Below, in pieces: positions 15,543-23,796 of a stretch of 24,222 nt of DNA. Numbering within the stretch: the stretch's first letter is position 1; every line of letters starts with the position of its first letter. The stretch is from JBLNDG01 sp050261415. GTDB lineage: Bacteria > Bacillota > Clostridia > Lutisporales > Lutisporaceae. The translations under genes and the position numbers were made by a program. Location of the stretch: the NCBI GenBank assembly GCA_050261415.1, contig JBLNDG010000216.1, positions 1 to 24,222 of the forward strand. Reading direction: 5' to 3'. The notes beneath the pieces are model-generated. The model saw only the letters and a program-made list of their open reading frames with translations. It ran no database searches and had not been told where the DNA came from.

Positions 15543-16658
15543 CTATTCCTGCTTTAACTCCTGTACAATGGCAGCAACCAGCTTTGCTGCGTTTTCCATG
15601 TTCTCAATAGTTATATTTTCGGACGTAGTATGTACGTTTGTCATTCCAATGCCCAGTGTAACTGCTTGCAAGCCTTTATTACTCATTATGTTGGTATCGC
15701 TGCCGCCGCCCGTTGACTCAAGCTTAGCTTCGATTCTCATTCCTTTCATTGCCGCAGTTACAAGCTTTATTACCTCCGCATCCTTTGAAATGTTGAGCTC
15801 CGGATAGTTCAGGTAATGCTTTGTTTCATCCTCTGCGCCGAATTCCCTGCAGGCGCTCTTTATGCATTCAAGCATATGGTTTGCCTGGGCTTCAACCTTA
15901 CTTCTAACAAGGCTTCTTGCCTCCAAAACCAGCTCCACCTTATCGCATACTATGTTTGTAGGGCCGCCACCGCTTATTTTTCCTACATTCGCAGTTGTTT
16001 CTTCATCAACCCTGAGGAGTTGCATCCTATCTATAGCCCTTGCCGCAACCTGAATAGCGCTGATACCCTTCTCGGGGGCCAATCCTGCATGGGCTGCTTT
16101 TCCCTTGATAGTGGTAACTATCTTAAACTGTGCCGGTGCCTGGACTATTACTTTTCCCACGTCTCCACTGCTGTCCAGTACAAAGGCAATTTTGGATTTT
16201 ATCCAGCTGTAATCCATAAATTTAGCCCCGAACATTCCGCCCTCTTCGGATATCGTGAAAGCAACCTCTATGTCCCCATGGGGTATATTGTTCTCTTTTA
16301 TGTGTCTGACTGCTTCCAATATTGCAGCGATACCAGCCTTGTCGTCGCCCCCCAGTACAGTTGTGCCATCACTGCATATGACTCCGTCTTTAATTGCCGG
16401 CTTAATATTTTCTCCTGGGACTACGGTGTCCATATGAGCACAGAACAGCACCGGCTTTGTATTCAGGCTTCCCTTCAGCCTTCCAAGCACGTTTCCGGTA
16501 TCTCCGCCCGCCTGTTCACCGGCTTTGTCTATGTATACTTCAAACCCCAACGCTTTAAGCTTTTGCGACAATAAGGAGGCAAACTTACCTTCCTTTAATG
16601 ACAGGCTGCTGACTTTAACCATCTCCAGAAACTCATTTACCAGTCTCTCAGTGTTCAA
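15543..16658 (-). CDS. M20 family metallopeptidase, peptidase T-like
   Basis: 371 residues of the M20 di-zinc aminopeptidase/carboxypeptidase clan, closest by pattern to PepT-like proteins. Metal and catalytic residues appear in order: CAHMDTVVPG (His75, Asp77), LGGDDKAG (Asp105 bridging), ISEEGG (Glu138/139, general base and ligand), VLDSSGD (Asp162) and NVHTTSE (His343). The dimerisation domain lies between about 180 and 290 (KGKAAHAGLAPEKG, NVGKISGGGPTNIV). Probable role: cytosolic breakdown of small peptides. Start is TTG 16658, 8 nt after AGGAGG on the minus strand; the frame runs open to 16766 but that part crosses a terminator and promoter. Confidence 0.9.
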   Translation of the reverse strand: MNTERLVNEFLEMVKVSSLSLKEGKFASLLSQKLKALGFEVYIDKAGEQAGGDTGNVLGRLKGSLNTKPVLFCAHMDTVVPGENIKPAIKDGVICSDGTTVLGGDDKAGIAAILEAVRHIKENNIPHGDIEVAFTISEEGGMFGAKFMDYSWIKSKIAFVLDSSGDVGKVIVQAPAQFKIVTTIKGKAAHAGLAPEKGISAIQVAARAIDRMQLLRVDEETTANVGKISGGGPTNIVCDKVELVLEARSLVRSKVEAQANHMLECIKSACREFGAEDETKHYLNYPELNISKDAEVIKLVTAAMKGMRIEAKLESTGGGSDTNIMSNKGLQAVTLGIGMTNVHTTSENITIENMENAAKLVAAIVQELKQE

Positions 16659-16688
16659 TGTTAACCCCTCCTCAAAAATCATATTACC

Positions 16689-16697
16689 ATTATACCA
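16689..16697 (-). promoter_or_regulatory. Extended -10 promoter of the PepT-like gene
   Basis: TGGTATAAT on the minus strand (16697-16689), about 30 nt before the TTG start. No good -35 at 17 nt; a TTGCAT lies further away (25 nt). It sits just after the terminator of the gene upstream. Confidence 0.45.
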
Positions 16698-16723
16698 CAA
16701 TGTATAAAAAAGGAATATCATGC

Positions 16724-16763
16724 AAAAAGAAAGGAACCAGCCTGTATAATACAAGCTGGTTCC
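16724..16763 (-). terminator. Intrinsic terminator of the 420-residue minus-strand gene
   Basis: On the minus strand a 14-bp stem with one mismatch (GGAACCAGCTTGTA pairing with TACAGGCTGGTTCC, tight 3-nt loop) is followed by TTTCTTTTT. It starts 11 nt after the stop codon at 16774. Confidence 0.88.
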
Positions 16764-16773
16764 CATCTGGATA

Positions 16774-18036
16774 TTATCTCTTATGCAGCTTTTTGGCAGC
16801 TACAAAGGAAAGACCGTCTTGCGTAAGGGCTTTTGCAGTATGGTTTACTGCATTGTGCTTGCACAGGTAATTCTCCAGTAAAAGAGGCATTTCTCCTGAG
16901 GATGTTATTTCTTCCTTAGTCCTGAAGTAATCAAGTATATCGGACTGATGCTTCTGTTTGAGTTCCTCTTCAGGGTCGCCGCCTTCATGTTTGGCAGATA
17001 TATTCGGAACAGATTTAGCAACCTGCATCAGCTCTTCGCGCCTGTTATACGGCTGGCGTACAATGCTCTTGTATGTTTCAGTAATATGATGCTCTATCCT
17101 TACATTATTTTCAAAGCCGAATATTCTTCTGATATCTGAACTTAACTCGATTGTTTTGTTGTTTACCGAGTTGCTGAGGTTGAAGCCGATAAGCGGGGTT
17201 GTACCGTCATCGCGGGCAAAAAGCCTTGCCATGAGCAGTGTCCAGAGTACTGAGTAAGGGTTGTCATTGCCCATGAAAACCGAAATCTTGAATCTAATGT
17301 TAATTCCGAGTTTGTATAGAATATATCCCAGGAAAATAGTCCCCGAATTTATATTAAGAACTTCATTAATTCCATAGTTTGTATAATAATACAACACTTC
17401 GTCAATCCACTGCAGTGGGTGCTCATTAGGCTGGCCTATGCCGCCAAAATAACCTGTGATGGTTTCGGGACCCCCAAGGTGAACGTTTGACCCGTCTGTT
17501 CCCTTGGTATCCAGTGTTTCAACATAGCTTGCACCGATAATCTGCATAGCAGCAGCCATAGCCAGAATATCCCCGTTGTCAGATTCCTGCTCTTTCATCT
17601 TACGGACACGTATATACCTTCCCGGCATGATTTCCTTTTTGTCAATTGCCTGTTTTGCTTCTTCTATTAGCCAGGGGAAATATTGGAGAGCACTAATTTC
17701 AAGCGTAACAGCCTTGCCTTCATCAAAGCTTGTTGAGTCAGCTTTTTCACCCAGAATACTCCTTCTATACTGGAATATTGTTGTGAATGCCCCCTTATCC
17801 CTCACTGCAGCAAGCCATTCAAGGTCTTTCAAATAGGGTGAATCCTGATTGCGGAGCCTTTCCATAAGGTTAGAGAGCTTTCTTGCCTGCTTCGCCTGTT
17901 CATTGATTTCATCAGGAGTGCCGTATTTTTCCACCACGCTTAAAACATTATTGATAAGTTTGTTACCGGGGTCTGCAAAGAAAGGGTTCAGATCTTCGAT
18001 GAATTTGGTATTCATCTTCAAAAGGTCTCTTAACAT
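16774..18036 (-). CDS. Conserved-looking protein of unrecognised family
   Basis: 420 residues; I do not recognise the family. It has no signal peptide or long membrane segment and looks like a cytosolic globular enzyme. The N-terminal third is helical and charged (NEQAKQARKLSNLMERLRNQ). The middle is Gly-rich and loop-rich: LAMAAAMQIIGASYVETLD, then TDGSNVHLGGPETITGYFGG near 190-210, followed by alternating strands and helices (EVLNINSG, RFKISVFMGNDNPYS) that could be a barrel. A FENNVRIEHHITETYKS segment has paired His with nearby Glu, a possible metal site. The start is firm: ATG 18036 with GGAGGAGGT 5 nt upstream. It is a single-gene unit with its own terminator and a foldable leader (18063-18124). 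Confidence 0.75.
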   Translation of the reverse strand: MLRDLLKMNTKFIEDLNPFFADPGNKLINNVLSVVEKYGTPDEINEQAKQARKLSNLMERLRNQDSPYLKDLEWLAAVRDKGAFTTIFQYRRSILGEKADSTSFDEGKAVTLEISALQYFPWLIEEAKQAIDKKEIMPGRYIRVRKMKEQESDNGDILAMAAAMQIIGASYVETLDTKGTDGSNVHLGGPETITGYFGGIGQPNEHPLQWIDEVLYYYTNYGINEVLNINSGTIFLGYILYKLGINIRFKISVFMGNDNPYSVLWTLLMARLFARDDGTTPLIGFNLSNSVNNKTIELSSDIRRIFGFENNVRIEHHITETYKSIVRQPYNRREELMQVAKSVPNISAKHEGGDPEEELKQKHQSDILDYFRTKEEITSSGEMPLLLENYLCKHNAVNHTAKALTQDGLSFVAAKKLHKR

Positions 18037-18383
18037 ATTTTACCTCCTCCACATTATTAATTGTTTCATCCTTAAGGTATACAGCCACCCGGAACGGGTG
18101 TCGGCAGCTTTACCCGGATGAAGCGTTAATACAACTGATTGCAGAAGTAATAATTATGTTGAAATGCAGCATAGAATTAAGAGTGGAATTACTATGTCTT
18201 ATACATTTTTATTTTACATTATCGTTTGTTAGTATTCAATATAAGGAAAACTGTAAAAAGATGCATAGCAGTCCGGAACCGTCTCAATACTTATTTTGGC
18301 AATTTCAAAAAAATTTGGAAGGTAAAAAAATATTTTTATAGAAGTATTAATATATAGACTAAAAAAGAAAGGGTTGATCTTCT
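18037..18383. other. Divergent intergenic region between the 420-residue gene and panB
   Basis: 347 nt without a gene. It holds the ribosome binding site and folded leader of the minus-strand gene (18042-18124). The rest (18125-18383) is A+T rich; panB's promoter must lie in its right part, but no box there is convincing (weak TATTAA/TATATA strings at 18345-18357). Confidence 0.6.
18063..18124 (-). promoter_or_regulatory. Candidate structured 5' leader of the 420-residue gene
   Basis: A closing stem TTCATCC / GGATGAA (18122-18116 with 18071-18065) encloses a second stem GGGTA/TACCT (18115-18111 with 18079-18075, one wobble that pairs only in the minus-strand RNA). A compact hairpin CACCCG-TTC-CGGGTG (18100-18086) lies inside, flanked by short AGC/GCT pairing. 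It ends about 15 nt before the ribosome binding site. It has no U-run, so it is not a terminator, and it matches no riboswitch class I know. Confidence 0.4.
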
Positions 18384-19232
18384 GTGGCAAAAAAGAAAAG
18401 TGTATTGGACTTTTATAAGATGAAAAAGGAAGGGGAACCGGTTGCATGGGTTACAGCGTATGACTTCCCCACAGCTTCTTTTGCCGAACAGGCAGGCATG
18501 GATATGATACTTGTCGGAGATTCTTTGGGTATGGTAGTGCTTGGTTATGAAGGCACAATACCTGTCACTATGGAAGACTGTATATCCCACTGCCAGGCAG
18601 TAAAAAGAGGGGCGCCCAACACTTGGGTTATCGGCGACATGCCCTTTGGTTCTTATCAGGTATCAGACGAACAGGCAGTTATTAACGCAGTGAGATTCTT
18701 AAAGGAAGGCGGCGTTGACTGTATTAAACTCGAAGGCGGAGTGCGTGTAAAGACGAGGATAAAAGCAATAACTGATGCAGGAGTTGTGGTAATGGGGCAT
18801 ATCGGTTTGACTCCCCAAAGCTCCGGGCAGTTCGGAGGGTATAAAGCCCAGGGCAGGACAGTGGAAAGCGCAAGGAGCCTGATAAAGGATGCTCTTGCAG
18901 TACAGGAAGCGGGTGCCTATGCAATACTTGTAGAGGCTGTTCCACCTGAGGTAACTGCTTTCCTGGCAAAGAAGCTTACTATTCCGGTTTACTCCATTGG
19001 TGCAGGTTTATGTGACGGACAGCTCATCATAAGCGGGGATATGCTCGGCAAATTCCAGGCATTTACTCCTAAGTTCGTAAAGAAATATGCAAATGTAGCG
19101 GAAGTTGAGACTAATGCCTTCAAGGAGTACATAAAGGACGTAAAAGAAAGGCAGTTCCCGGCTGATCAGCATGTATACCATGTAATAGACAGCATGGAGG
19201 ATTTTGACAAGCTGTTCAAGGAATTTGAATAA
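18384..19232 (+). CDS. panB: 3-methyl-2-oxobutanoate hydroxymethyltransferase
   Basis: PanB transfers a hydroxymethyl group from 5,10-methylene-THF to 2-oxoisovalerate, giving ketopantoate, the first committed step to pantothenate and CoA. 282 residues forming a TIM barrel. Family marks: VTAYDFPTASFAEQAGMDMI, VGDSLGMVVLGYEGT (about 44-58; the Asp binds Mg), GDMPFGSYQ, VDCIKLEGG (second metal ligand), MGHIGLTPQS, and ILVEAVP with the catalytic Glu. Start GTG 18384 lies after AAAGGG with long spacing; no better start is near. It stands alone, without panC or panD, and ends with its own terminator. Confidence 0.97.
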   Translation: MAKKKSVLDFYKMKKEGEPVAWVTAYDFPTASFAEQAGMDMILVGDSLGMVVLGYEGTIPVTMEDCISHCQAVKRGAPNTWVIGDMPFGSYQVSDEQAVINAVRFLKEGGVDCIKLEGGVRVKTRIKAITDAGVVVMGHIGLTPQSSGQFGGYKAQGRTVESARSLIKDALAVQEAGAYAILVEAVPPEVTAFLAKKLTIPVYSIGAGLCDGQLIISGDMLGKFQAFTPKFVKKYANVAEVETNAFKEYIKDVKERQFPADQHVYHVIDSMEDFDKLFKEFE

Positions 19233-19254
19233 TGGATATAGATTAACCGTTTCA

Positions 19255-19279
19255 GGCCGCTTTCCAGCGGCCTTATTTT
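19255..19279 (+). terminator. Intrinsic terminator after panB
   Basis: A perfect 7-bp stem GGCCGCT / AGCGGCC with a TTCC loop, followed by TTATTTT, 22 nt after the stop codon. Confidence 0.9.
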
Positions 19280-19310
19280 ATCTAAAAACTTTTATTCATA
19301 CCGCCCTCTT

Positions 19311-19328
19311 ATATACCGAGAGGTATAT
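19311..19328. repeat. Short inverted repeat ATATACC-GAGA-GGTATAT
   Basis: A 7-bp perfect inverted repeat with a GAGA loop, between the panB terminator and the lipoprotein promoter. It could be an operator or a small RNA hairpin; no T-run follows. Confidence 0.4.
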
Positions 19329-19421
19329 CTTGAGGAAGAAATCATGATGATTGATCAGAATCATTACCGTATAACAGAACAGTTGTATGTATATCCAGAT
19401 ATTCCCGTTTATACAAATTTA

Positions 19422-19430
19422 TGGTATAAT
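19422..19430 (+). promoter_or_regulatory. Extended -10 promoter of the solute-binding lipoprotein gene
   Basis: TGGTATAAT (19422-19430) is a perfect extended -10 about 94 nt before the ATG. The -35 region (around 19402) is weak, as allowed with an extended -10. Confidence 0.5.
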
Positions 19431-19523
19431 ATGAAAGACGGGCTTGGGGAAAGGAGCAGTAGCTGTGTACATAATTCCAATAGGTATATTTATAGAGATG
19501 GGAGAATTTGGAGGGTTGTCCGT

Positions 19524-19661
19524 ATGAAAAAACAGAGAGCAGCAGGGTGGAAGTGTATTATTTACCTGCTTATGGTTGCAATTTTCCTTACAGGCTGTAA
19601 GCCGTCAGGCAATACAACGAGCAATACATCGGGTAATGGGGCTGAGTCTCAGAAAAGCTAA
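19524..19661 (+). pseudogene. Lipoprotein signal peptide of the solute-binding protein, cut off by an in-frame TAA
   Basis: 45 codons. ATG 19524 has GGAGGG 8 nt upstream. The product is a classic lipoprotein leader: MKKQRAAGWK, a hydrophobic core, and lipobox LTGC with Cys25 as the lipidated residue, then a Ser/Asn/Gly-rich linker. It ends at TAA 19659-19661. The frame continues open right after the stop, through 12 codons and into the 681-codon solute-binding body, so this is the N-terminus of that gene and not a separate peptide. An open frame further upstream (from 19344) lacks a ribosome binding site. Confidence 0.8.
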
Positions 19662-19697
19662 GCTTATGAAGAAATTGTATTAAGCGATAAGTTTGGA

Positions 19698-21743
19698 ATG
19701 AAAGATATAGCTTCTCTGGATATGAATGGTCAGGAGGAAATAGTTGCCTACCGTGAAGATGAGGAGGAATTTGTTTTTCTGGATGAAAGCGGGAACGTAA
19801 CAAGAGAGTTCAAGATCGACCTTGAGGGCCGGATATGCTTTGATGTTGATGGAAGCGGGAACATTCATGTTTTATGCCAGGAAATAACAAGGAATGATAG
19901 TAACGAGGTAACGGCTATAAAAAGAGTACTGGCGCTTTATGACAGTCAGGGGAAAAGGTTTGAGGGCGAAGCTGTTACAAAAGATATAATTAAAGGGAAT
20001 GCAGCTATTAGGGATGAAATCATAAGAAAATTACTGGTGGATGATAAAGGGAATATTTTTGCTCTCAAACTGGATAGCTCTATTGAGATATTTGACAAAA
20101 AACTGGATAGTATCAATACACTGAATAAAAACAGATACAGAGATATGGCTCTTGGTGAAAATGATAATTTGATAGTCAGCTCTTGGTCTCAGGGAAGAGA
20201 GAACACCATTGAGACACTGGACTGGCAAAGCGGGAAAATACTTTGGAAAAAGGAATATGCCAGCCTGGACGCACCATGGAAGCTTTACTATAACAAGACC
20301 ACAGGAAAGCTTTGCGGGCTGAACGAGAAAAGTATAATTTGCTACGGCAAGGCCGGGGAAGAGAAAAAAGTGCTTTTGGATTATACCGGCATATCTGTTG
20401 TAGAGCAGCCGGAAAGCTTTGTTGTAAATGATAAAGAAGAAATATACCTTGTGGCAATTAACCAGGAAGCACTTAAGCTAATAAAGTATATCAAATCGGA
20501 TAAAAAAGCTTCGAGTAATGAAGCCGCCAAAAAGGAGCTGGTTTTCGAGGTATTCATTGATATAGACAATACTGTTTCTAATGCGGCAAGGGAATTTGAA
20601 AAGAAGCATCCGGACGTGAAAGTTAATGTGGTGGATACAAGGGATTTTCCTTATGACGAATACAAAAAGAAAATGAGTACAGAGCTCTTAACCGGTAAAG
20701 GAGCAGATATATACTGCGGTTATTCCGGGGCGGTAAATGATTATATTGATAAGGGGCTTTTGGTTAACTTTGATGCATTAATCAAGGATGATAAAGAGTT
20801 TAAAATAAACGACTATAATGCTTCTATTATGAATGGATCAAGGTATAAGGGCGGCTTTTATACCATCCCCCTCACATACTCCTTCGATTGCTTCCTTGTG
20901 AATGACAAGCTGCTGAAGGAGAATGGCGTTGTTGTGGATGATAATTGGACATGGAAGGACTTTTATGATATCGTAAAAAAAATACAAAGCAGCAAACCGG
21001 AAGGTAAATACTATGCCATGCCTAAAATTTACCCATGGATAGTGTTGGATTCCATGGTGTATGGAGATATAGACTATTATGTGGACCGGGAGAACAAGAA
21101 AGCAAGGTTTGATACTACTGAGTTCATAGATACATTGAAGCTATACCAGGCACTGCAGAAAGAAGGTATGATGCATCCTGAAATGCAGGGGTTAACCATT
21201 ATTAATTCCCTAGGTTCAATTAATGTGGAAAGTATAATGTTTATTCCGATTACTTTTGAGTATTATGATCAGATTAGCTATTTTGGCAAGTGTTTTAATG
21301 ATAGCTTCAGGATACTGCCGATGCCAAAAGGCGAGCATTCAAATATAAGAGAATTTGTTGGCAAAAACATATTTGTCAACAACAATTCAAAGTATAAAAA
21401 GGAAGCATGGGAATTCATAAAATATCTTCTGTCGGAAGAGGTTCAGAGCCGGTTGGGTACACTTGGAGGGTATATTTTGCATAATAAGGTCGAGGATAAA
21501 ATGTTCAAGGAGATTTTTGGATACCAATCCAAGAATATTAAAATATGGGATTATAAAATATCCGAAGCTGATGTCGCACAGATCAAGCATATGACAACAG
21601 ATATTCTTAACTACAACAGGACGTCTGGAGAGTTGCGCAGTATCATATGGCAGGAGCTTGAGCCTTTTATGAAAAATGAAAAAAGTGCTGAGGAGACAGC
21701 CAAGGCATTGCAGAATAAGGTGGAGCTGTATTTGCGGGAGTAA
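19698..21743 (+). CDS. Extracellular solute-binding protein body (family 1), separated from its signal peptide
   Basis: 681 codons from the first ATG after the TAA, in the same frame as the lipoprotein leader. The first 270 residues look like a beta-propeller of short repeats (EEFVFLDESGNVTREF, KGNIFALKLDSSIEIF, GENDNLIVSSW). From about residue 278 a family 1 ABC substrate-binding domain follows: KKELVFEVFIDIDN, FEKKHPDVKVNVVDTRD, GKGADIYCGYSG, GGFYTIPLTYSFDCFLVNDKLL and KEAWEFIKYLLSEEVQ. Sugar or peptide uptake would be usual, but no permease genes adjoin. ATG 19698 has no ribosome binding site, so independent translation is doubtful; without a signal peptide the product would stay in the cytoplasm. 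Either a recent nonsense mutation, readthrough, or a sequencing error. Confidence 0.82.
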   Translation: MKDIASLDMNGQEEIVAYREDEEEFVFLDESGNVTREFKIDLEGRICFDVDGSGNIHVLCQEITRNDSNEVTAIKRVLALYDSQGKRFEGEAVTKDIIKGNAAIRDEIIRKLLVDDKGNIFALKLDSSIEIFDKKLDSINTLNKNRYRDMALGENDNLIVSSWSQGRENTIETLDWQSGKILWKKEYASLDAPWKLYYNKTTGKLCGLNEKSIICYGKAGEEKKVLLDYTGISVVEQPESFVVNDKEEIYLVAINQEALKLIKYIKSDKKASSNEAAKKELVFEVFIDIDNTVSNAAREFEKKHPDVKVNVVDTRDFPYDEYKKKMSTELLTGKGADIYCGYSGAVNDYIDKGLLVNFDALIKDDKEFKINDYNASIMNGSRYKGGFYTIPLTYSFDCFLVNDKLLKENGVVVDDNWTWKDFYDIVKKIQSSKPEGKYYAMPKIYPWIVLDSMVYGDIDYYVDRENKKARFDTTEFIDTLKLYQALQKEGMMHPEMQGLTIINSLGSINVESIMFIPITFEYYDQISYFGKCFNDSFRILPMPKGEHSNIREFVGKNIFVNNNSKYKKEAWEFIKYLLSEEVQSRLGTLGGYILHNKVEDKMFKEIFGYQSKNIKIWDYKISEADVAQIKHMTTDILNYNRTSGELRSIIWQELEPFMKNEKSAEETAKALQNKVELYLRE

Positions 21744-21770
21744 GCTGATTAAAATAATAGAATAGGTTTT

Positions 21771-21825
21771 GATTGATAAAGGCTGGAGACATGAAATCAA
21801 CTCATTTCTCCAGCCTTTATCAATC
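21771..21825 (+). terminator. Long perfect hairpin after the solute-binding protein gene
   Basis: GATTGATAAAGGCTGGAGA (21771-21789) pairs over all 19 bases with TCTCCAGCCTTTATCAATC (21807-21825); ATGA/TCAT extend it inward. It starts 27 nt after the stop codon. No T-run follows on either strand, so a terminator role is likely by position but not classical. Confidence 0.6.
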
Positions 21826-21880
21826 TGACAGCAGAGTGTATGGATATGTTATATACAATACAGTTCATATAACAAAATAT

Positions 21881-21978
21881 ACCATTTATATACATCAATA
21901 AACAAACAATGCCATTTGCATAAAGTTGCATACAATTTATGCAAGAAAATACATATATAACCATTTATGGTATATAAT
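21881..21978 (+). promoter_or_regulatory. Promoter region of the exporter/peptide block with palindromic repeats
   Basis: An A+T-rich region. TATAAT at 21973-21978 directly follows the palindrome ACCATTTATGGT (21960-21971). The half-site ACCATTTAT recurs at 21881-21889 and CCATTT at 21912. A 9-bp inverted repeat TTGCATAAA / TTTATGCAA lies at 21916-21944. The layout suits a regulated promoter with an operator at the -10. No strong -35 is seen. Confidence 0.45.
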
Positions 21979-22068
21979 TTAAATAGTGAATGCGATGCAT
22001 TATAGATTTATACTTCAATATTTGCTGTTAAGTACAAATTAGAATAATGTATGGAAGTGACTATTGCT

Positions 22069-23796
22069 TTGAAAAATAACATTCTTGTTTTAAAAAGAAT
22101 ACTTATGAGCCTCTATCCTTTAAGAAAATATAGCATTCTAGTTATTTTGCTAATGTTGTTTTCTGCAGTAATTAGCTTTGCATTGCCTATAGTAAATATG
22201 AATTTGGTTGATAACGGGCTGTTGAAGAATAATCTATTTATTGTTGTGCAACTCTCGGTTTTGAGTCTAATACTGGTTGTTTTTGATCAAATTATTAGAC
22301 TGCTGGAAACAAAACTAATTGTATATATAAATAATCTATACACATATAAATGGACAAGCCTATCAATGAGAAAAATGATGAAGCTCAAAATGCACTACTT
22401 TAATGATAACAATTTTACAGAAATAATTAATAATAATAGAATGGATATTGGCAATATAGCAAGAATCACTGATGAATCCTTTGTATTAAGGATATTAAGT
22501 ATTTTTAAAATAATCGGCGGGTTTATTGGCTTGTTAGTAATTGATTATAGACTTTCTGCCCTTGTTCTGATTGTTATACCTGTAAGGTATGCTATGACTT
22601 GTTATTTTACTAGATTAAAAAAAGAAATACACCAGCAATATATGGAGCATTCCAGGGAGTATTCCAGGTGGTATGGCGATAGAATGGCTGGCATTAAGGA
22701 AATAAAGCTGGCAGGGGTAGAGAATATAATTATGCAGCAGTTTACAAAGCTGCAAAGAGATATCATAAAAACAGATATTAGAGCGCAGATAATTGATAAT
22801 CTCAACTCAGCAACTGAGAGTATTTTTTTTAGAATCATTACAACACTTATTTATGTTGTCAGTGCTTCAATGATTATAGAGGATACATTCACTGTTGGAG
22901 GGTTATTTGCATTTTCCACATATAGTATGAACGTCATGGTTCCAATATCCTCATTCATTAATATAAAGTATGATTTTGCCAAAATACTATTATCGGCACA
23001 GAGATTATTTACTTTTCTGGATATGGAGTGTGAGAGAAACAGAAGTGATTCTATCAGAGTGTCGAAGGAGTCCGTTTCCGGGGAAATAGAATTTAAAAAT
23101 GTGTCTTTTTCCTATGATAATAACAAAGTTGTATTAGACAACATCAGCTTCAATATAAAAAAGGGAGAAAAAGTTGGCATAGTTGGCATGAACGGCTCGG
23201 GAAAGACAACTTTGCTAAATATATTGCTTCGGTTATGTGAAGCCGACAGCGGACAAGTTTATCTGGACGGTACTGATATAAAGGATATACGAATAAAAGA
23301 CTTAAGGAAAGCAATACCGGCAGTTAATCAGGATATTTACCTTTTCAATGCAAGTGTAAAAGATAACATAACACTTTTTTCAGATTTATCTGATGAAAGA
23401 ATACTTGAATTAGTAAATTTGAGTAGGATTGAGGATTTTATAGAAAAGCTTCCGGCTAAAATCAATACAAAGCTGGGCACGGGCGGAAACAAGCTGTCAG
23501 GCGGTGAAAGGCAAAGGATTGCTTTAGTCAGGGCCTTTGCAAGGGCAAGTAAAATCATTGTATTGGATGAAGCAACATCGAGCTTTGATTTGAAATATGA
23601 AAAATGGATAAGCGATGTTTTAATGAATAAATTTAGGGAGCATACCATTGTTCTTGTAACGCACAGACCTTATATTCTGAATAAATTGGATAAGGTAATA
23701 CTTATGGATAAAGGAAGGATAGTGGATATAGGTAAGCATGAGGAGCTGTTATTGAGAGATTACATTTATTCGGATATTGTGAAGCAGGCTCAATGA
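22069..23796 (+). CDS. ABC transporter, fused permease and ATPase (exporter type), probable peptide exporter
   Basis: 575 residues from TTG 22069, which has GGAAGTGA 9 nt upstream; ATG 22051 in the same frame has no such site. Residues 1-310 form the six-helix exporter membrane domain. The ATPase has Walker A GMNGSGKTT (from about 373), Q-loop NQDIYLF, signature KLSGGERQR, Walker B IIVLDEATSS and H-loop VTHRP, so it should hydrolyse ATP as a dimer. There is no N-terminal C39 peptidase domain, so it would not itself cut a double-Gly leader. Codon use is much A+T-richer than the cob genes. A 65-residue Cys-rich peptide follows 94 nt later on the same strand and is the likely cargo. Confidence 0.9.
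   Translation: MKNNILVLKRILMSLYPLRKYSILVILLMLFSAVISFALPIVNMNLVDNGLLKNNLFIVVQLSVLSLILVVFDQIIRLLETKLIVYINNLYTYKWTSLSMRKMMKLKMHYFNDNNFTEIINNNRMDIGNIARITDESFVLRILSIFKIIGGFIGLLVIDYRLSALVLIVIPVRYAMTCYFTRLKKEIHQQYMEHSREYSRWYGDRMAGIKEIKLAGVENIIMQQFTKLQRDIIKTDIRAQIIDNLNSATESIFFRIITTLIYVVSASMIIEDTFTVGGLFAFSTYSMNVMVPISSFINIKYDFAKILLSAQRLFTFLDMECERNRSDSIRVSKESVSGEIEFKNVSFSYDNNKVVLDNISFNIKKGEKVGIVGMNGSGKTTLLNILLRLCEADSGQVYLDGTDIKDIRIKDLRKAIPAVNQDIYLFNASVKDNITLFSDLSDERILELVNLSRIEDFIEKLPAKINTKLGTGGNKLSGGERQRIALVRAFARASKIIVLDEATSSFDLKYEKWISDVLMNKFREHTIVLVTHRPYILNKLDKVILMDKGRIVDIGKHEELLLRDYIYSDIVKQAQ

Noticed and set aside
15816..16574. 252-codon plus-strand open frame
   Set aside because: It is antisense to the PepT-like gene, whose metal-binding motifs are all intact on the minus strand.
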